Assembly (NCBI GenBank): GCA_023450085.1
Contig: JAEXHI010000018.1
Span: forward strand, 1 to 64,000
DNA: 64,000 bases
Source of the DNA: Bacteroidota bacterium
GTDB lineage: Bacteria; Bacteroidota; Bacteroidia; Sphingobacteriales; Sphingobacteriaceae
Direction: 5' to 3'
The position numbers were made by a program, and so were the translations under genes. The notes under the pieces are model-generated. The model saw only the letters and a program-made list of their open reading frames with translations, was not told where the DNA came from and did no database searches. Position 1 is the first letter of the stretch. Every line of letters begins with the position of its first letter. Positions 60,760-64,000 of the stretch are shown here, in pieces.

Positions 60760-63700
60760 ATGAACAATTTTCTAAAACAATCTACCCTTATCGCATTCCT
60801 GCTGTTGGCCTTTGTGGTCACTGCAAATGCACAATATTTCGGACAAAACAAAGTTCGATACAAGAACGAGAAATTTAAGGTGATGCAAACGCCACATTTC
60901 GAAATCTACTACTATCTAAAAAACGAAAAGATTGTAAAGAAATTTGCACAAGATGCGGAGACTTGGTACAAAATGCATCAAGAAATTTTCAGAGATACCT
61001 TTTTAAAGAAAAACCCTATCATTCTTTACAACAACCATCCTGATTTTCAACAAACCACTGCACTACAGGGCGAAATTGGCATAGGAACTGGCGGTGTTAC
61101 CGAAGCGTTCAAAAACAGGGTGATTATGCCGGTGATGGAACTTGGTAGTCAAACCAGACACGTTTTAGGCCACGAGCTGGTACACGCATTCCAATACCAC
61201 CTTTTACTGGAGAAAGATTCCATCCCATTAGAAAATGTTGGACAAACACCGTTATGGATGGTGGAAGGTATGGCCGAATACTTATCAGTAGGAAAAAAAG
61301 ACGCCTTTACCTCGATGTGGATGCGTGATGCGCTATTGAATAGAGATATCCCCTCTTTAAAAGACCTTACCAATTCCAATAAATATTTCCCTTACCGTTA
61401 TGGACAGGCTTTCTGGACATTTGTAGGCTCACTTTATGGCGATACTACCATTGTTCCATTATTTAAAGCAACCGCTAGATTTGGCTACGAAAACGGAATC
61501 AGATATACTTTTGGTTACGATGATAAAACCTTATCAGGTTTATGGAAAAATGCCATTGAGCAGCACTATCGTCCAATGCTAAGGGCAGACAGCTCTCAAA
61601 TCAGAATTTCAGGTGCCAAAATTATCGACAATAAAAACGCAGGCAATATGAACGTTGCCCCTGCCATTAGCCCAGATGGAAAATATTTAGCTTTCCTTTC
61701 TGAAAAGGATTTATTCGGAATTGATTTATTCCTTGCCGATGCGAAAACTGGAAAAATCATCAGGAAATTGAGCAGTCAAATATCTAATTCCCATATCGAT
61801 GATTTCAACTTTTTGGAGTCTGCTGGAGCTTGGTCGCCAGACAGCAAGAAATTTGCCTTTAGTATATTCAGTAAGGGCCGAAATCAATTAATGGTTATTG
61901 ATGTTGAAAACGGCAAAGTGTTAATGAAGGAAAAAATGGACAAAGTCGAGCAATTTGGCAACCTTACTTGGTCGCCAAATGGTAAAGACATTGCTTTTTC
62001 TGGTATGGTTGAAGGTCAAAGTGATATTTTCTCTTACAATTTAGATACTAAACAAGTGACTCAAATCACAGACGATGAGTACTCGGATTATGCACCAAGT
62101 TATTCTCCTGATGGCAAGAAAATAGTTTTCTCGTCGGACCGTGCAGCAATTCAAGCGAAAAACCAAAATGCTGTAAATCCAATTAATTTAACCATTTACG
62201 ATATTGCGACCAAAGCATTAAGCAATGTTCCTGTATTCCCTGGCGCAAATAACCTCAATGCTCAATTTTCTGGCGATAGCAAACGTATTTTCTTCCTATC
62301 TAACAGAGACGGTTTCAGAAACCTTTACGAGTATAACTTAGAAAACAGTAATTTAAAGCAACTGACCGATTATTTCACTGGAATTAGTGGAATTACAGAG
62401 TTTTCTCCTGCCATTACCGTTTCTAGAAATGATGAAATCATTTACAGTTACTACCGTTATCAACGTTACACCCTTTATAATTCGGCCTACAGTAATTTCA
62501 AGGCAAAAGATGTAAATGCCAACGATGTAAATTTTGATGCAGCCATTTTGCCGCCAAAAGAAAACATAGGGGTAAATATCGTGAACTCTAACCTTGGTAA
62601 TTTCAACAGATTTGAACGCACCCATCTTGACTCACTAAAAAACATCCGCTATCGTCCAAAATTCAAACTAGACTATCTAGCAAATAGTGGTGGTATTGGA
62701 GTAAGTACTAGCCGTTTTGGCACAGGTATGCAAGGTGGCATCATGGGAATGTTCAGTGATATTGTAGGGCAAAACCAGATTGTGGCCAATTTAGCCATCA
62801 ATGGAGAAATTCAAGATTTCGGAGGGATGGCTGCCTATATTAATCAAGCTAGCCGTATCAACTGGGGAGGTTCAGTTTCCCATATCCCTTACATCACGGG
62901 GTTCTTTACTAGAGACATTACTAGGGAAAGTCCAACAGCTACCCCCTATTTAGTGGAAAGAACTAATATTTTAAGAACCTTTGAAGATCAGCTTCAACTT
63001 TTTGGAGCCTATCCTTTTAACAAGGTTCACAGATTTGAATTGGGGGGAGCAGTTTCTAGATATAGCTACAGAGTTGACCGTTTCAACAACTATTATCAAT
63101 TGAGCGACGATGAGACGCAAATTTTGGGTTATGCCGGCTCTGATAGGGAAAAGTTAGATAAGGATGAAATCACAAGTTATTTAGGCACGCCGCTAAAATC
63201 ATTCAGCATATTTCAAACCAACGCTTATTTTGTAGGCGACAACTCCATTTTTGGAGTTACCGCTCCTTTAGATGGTTTTAGATATAGAGTGGGTGCAGAA
63301 AAATACTTTGGTGATTATAACTTCGTTGCCGTAACTGCAGATTTAAGAAAGTACTTCAGATTTAAGCCAGTTACCCTTGCAGTGCGTGGTTATACTTATA
63401 TGCGTCTAGGCAGAGATGGTGAAAACCTTTATCCTCTATATGCTGGATACAACTACCTGATTAGAGGTTATGAGCCTAATTCATTCTACAACAATCAAAA
63501 CCTAAACAGCAGTAATTTCGATATCAACCAGCTTTCAGGAAGTAAGTTAGCAATATTTAATTTTGAATTGAGACTACCTTTTACGGGTCCAAAAAAACTA
63601 GCGCAAATTCCTTCTGGATTCCTATTTACCGATCTTAATCTCTTCTTTGATGCCGGTGTAGCTTGGACAGAAGATTCAAAAGTGGTATTCAAAAGCCAAC

Positions 63701-63882
63701 CTAGCAATGTACTACTGCCAGACGGACAACCTTACGAACGTGTTCCTGCCTTAAGTGCTGGTATATCAGTAAGGGTTAATGTATTGGGCGCAATGATATT
63801 GGAACCTTATTATGCTTTCCCTTTTACTCGTAAAGATGTTAAAGGCGGAGTATTTGGTTTAACCTTTGCTCCAGGCTGGTAA
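60760..63882 (+). CDS. Outer-membrane protein: zinc-peptidase-like domain, TolB-like propeller and C-terminal barrel
   Basis: 1040 aa from ATG 60760 (an in-frame TTG at 60733 is rejected). Signal peptide 1-25 (VTANAQ). A gluzincin-type site follows: His138-Glu139-x-x-His142 (HELVHAF) and Glu169 in WMVEGMAEYL. Residues about 280-560 are PD40/WD40-like TolB blades (NVAPAISPDGKYLAFLSE, APSYSPDGKKIVFSSDR). The C-terminal about 430 residues resemble a BamA/TamA-type beta-barrel (YNYLIRGYEPNSF, LNLFFDAGVAW, final strand FGLTFAPGW). A surface or periplasm-facing protease or chaperone is inferred. Follows the PBP1A gene by 60 bp, same strand. Confidence 0.85.
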   Translation: MNNFLKQSTLIAFLLLAFVVTANAQYFGQNKVRYKNEKFKVMQTPHFEIYYYLKNEKIVKKFAQDAETWYKMHQEIFRDTFLKKNPIILYNNHPDFQQTTALQGEIGIGTGGVTEAFKNRVIMPVMELGSQTRHVLGHELVHAFQYHLLLEKDSIPLENVGQTPLWMVEGMAEYLSVGKKDAFTSMWMRDALLNRDIPSLKDLTNSNKYFPYRYGQAFWTFVGSLYGDTTIVPLFKATARFGYENGIRYTFGYDDKTLSGLWKNAIEQHYRPMLRADSSQIRISGAKIIDNKNAGNMNVAPAISPDGKYLAFLSEKDLFGIDLFLADAKTGKIIRKLSSQISNSHIDDFNFLESAGAWSPDSKKFAFSIFSKGRNQLMVIDVENGKVLMKEKMDKVEQFGNLTWSPNGKDIAFSGMVEGQSDIFSYNLDTKQVTQITDDEYSDYAPSYSPDGKKIVFSSDRAAIQAKNQNAVNPINLTIYDIATKALSNVPVFPGANNLNAQFSGDSKRIFFLSNRDGFRNLYEYNLENSNLKQLTDYFTGISGITEFSPAITVSRNDEIIYSYYRYQRYTLYNSAYSNFKAKDVNANDVNFDAAILPPKENIGVNIVNSNLGNFNRFERTHLDSLKNIRYRPKFKLDYLANSGGIGVSTSRFGTGMQGGIMGMFSDIVGQNQIVANLAINGEIQDFGGMAAYINQASRINWGGSVSHIPYITGFFTRDITRESPTATPYLVERTNILRTFEDQLQLFGAYPFNKVHRFELGGAVSRYSYRVDRFNNYYQLSDDETQILGYAGSDREKLDKDEITSYLGTPLKSFSIFQTNAYFVGDNSIFGVTAPLDGFRYRVGAEKYFGDYNFVAVTADLRKYFRFKPVTLAVRGYTYMRLGRDGENLYPLYAGYNYLIRGYEPNSFYNNQNLNSSNFDINQLSGSKLAIFNFELRLPFTGPKKLAQIPSGFLFTDLNLFFDAGVAWTEDSKVVFKSQPSNVLLPDGQPYERVPALSAGISVRVNVLGAMILEPYYAFPFTRKDVKGGVFGLTFAPGW

Positions 63883-63907
63883 GTCAAACAGAAAATAAAA
63901 ACAGATA

Positions 63908-63941
63908 AAAGGAGTCCCGAACGTTCGGGACTCCTTTTTTT
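63908..63941 (+). terminator. Terminator with perfect 30-bp palindrome
   Basis: AAAGGAGTCCCGAAC directly abuts its reverse complement GTTCGGGACTCCTTT, then T-run to 63941, 25 bp after the stop. The core CCGAACGTTCGG is shared with short palindromes elsewhere in the window. 63942-64000 holds nothing recognisable. Confidence 0.92.
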
Positions 63942-64000
63942 ATACTGTAAAAGGCAATAATGATTGATTATTAATTTTCTGGTGCATATACATATTTTCA

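Overview
The window reads as chromosomal DNA of an AT-rich Bacteroidota, most likely family Sphingobacteriaceae and probably Pedobacter or a close relative. The grounds are direct: two surface proteins with type IX secretion (T9SS) sorting domains, a FecI/FecR/TonB-receptor surface-signalling locus with an STN-domain receptor, many lipoproteins with an LxxC-type lipobox, and promoters fitting the Bacteroidota -7 consensus TAnnTTTG. The genus is an inference. I see no rRNA, CRISPR array, transposase or prophage. One tRNA (Arg, UCU) is present.

Layout. 1-5 kb: a T9SS-exported protein with autotransporter-type beta repeats, and an exported flavodoxin-RidA fusion. 5-7 kb: an MFS exporter divergent from an AraC regulator, as in nimT/nimR. 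7-18 kb (minus strand): a seven-gene iron/heme uptake block (ECF sigma, FecR anti-sigma, STN-TonB receptor, LRR lipoprotein, HmuY-like lipoprotein, second TonB receptor, S41 protease). A perfect Fur-like palindrome overlaps the promoter at its head. 18-23.5 kb: a giant WGR-domain protein paired with a SWIM zinc-finger protein, then a Cys-rich lipoprotein. 23.6-26 kb: a PAP2 phosphatase-EptA/MCR-type phosphoethanolamine transferase operon. 26-30.7 kb: a six-bladed NHL T9SS protein, tRNA-Arg, uxuA, and an unusual 0.9 kb intergenic tract with hairpins, a structured RNA candidate, a 34-codon ORF and an autoregulated-looking XRE gene.

30.7-41 kb: an ArsR-luciferase-like monooxygenase pair; a two-component system followed by a CusCBA/CzcCBA-type metal efflux operon; and a small secreted Cys protein. 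41-49 kb: pdxJ, an EamA permease, a run of unrecognised envelope genes ending in a gene broken by a palindromic repeat, and gcvP. 49-64 kb: mostly cell-envelope and housekeeping genes: a serine hydrolase, NamZ-type exo-muramidase, M23 endopeptidase, YegS-like kinase, surE, an SDR, mdaB with a LysR regulator, PPK2, a bifunctional PBP1A, and a protein joining a zinc-protease-like domain, a TolB-like propeller and an outer-membrane barrel.

The signals I rate highest are regulatory. Two separate arrays of direct repeats spaced exactly 11 bp apart sit just upstream of -7 boxes, one before the metal-efflux operon next to an OmpR/sensor pair and one before the lipid A modification operon; both look like OmpR/PmrA-class operators. 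The Fur-like operator before the heme sigma factor is equally clear. Several families of short palindromic repeats are scattered between genes; one has broken a gene and another carries the pdxJ promoter.
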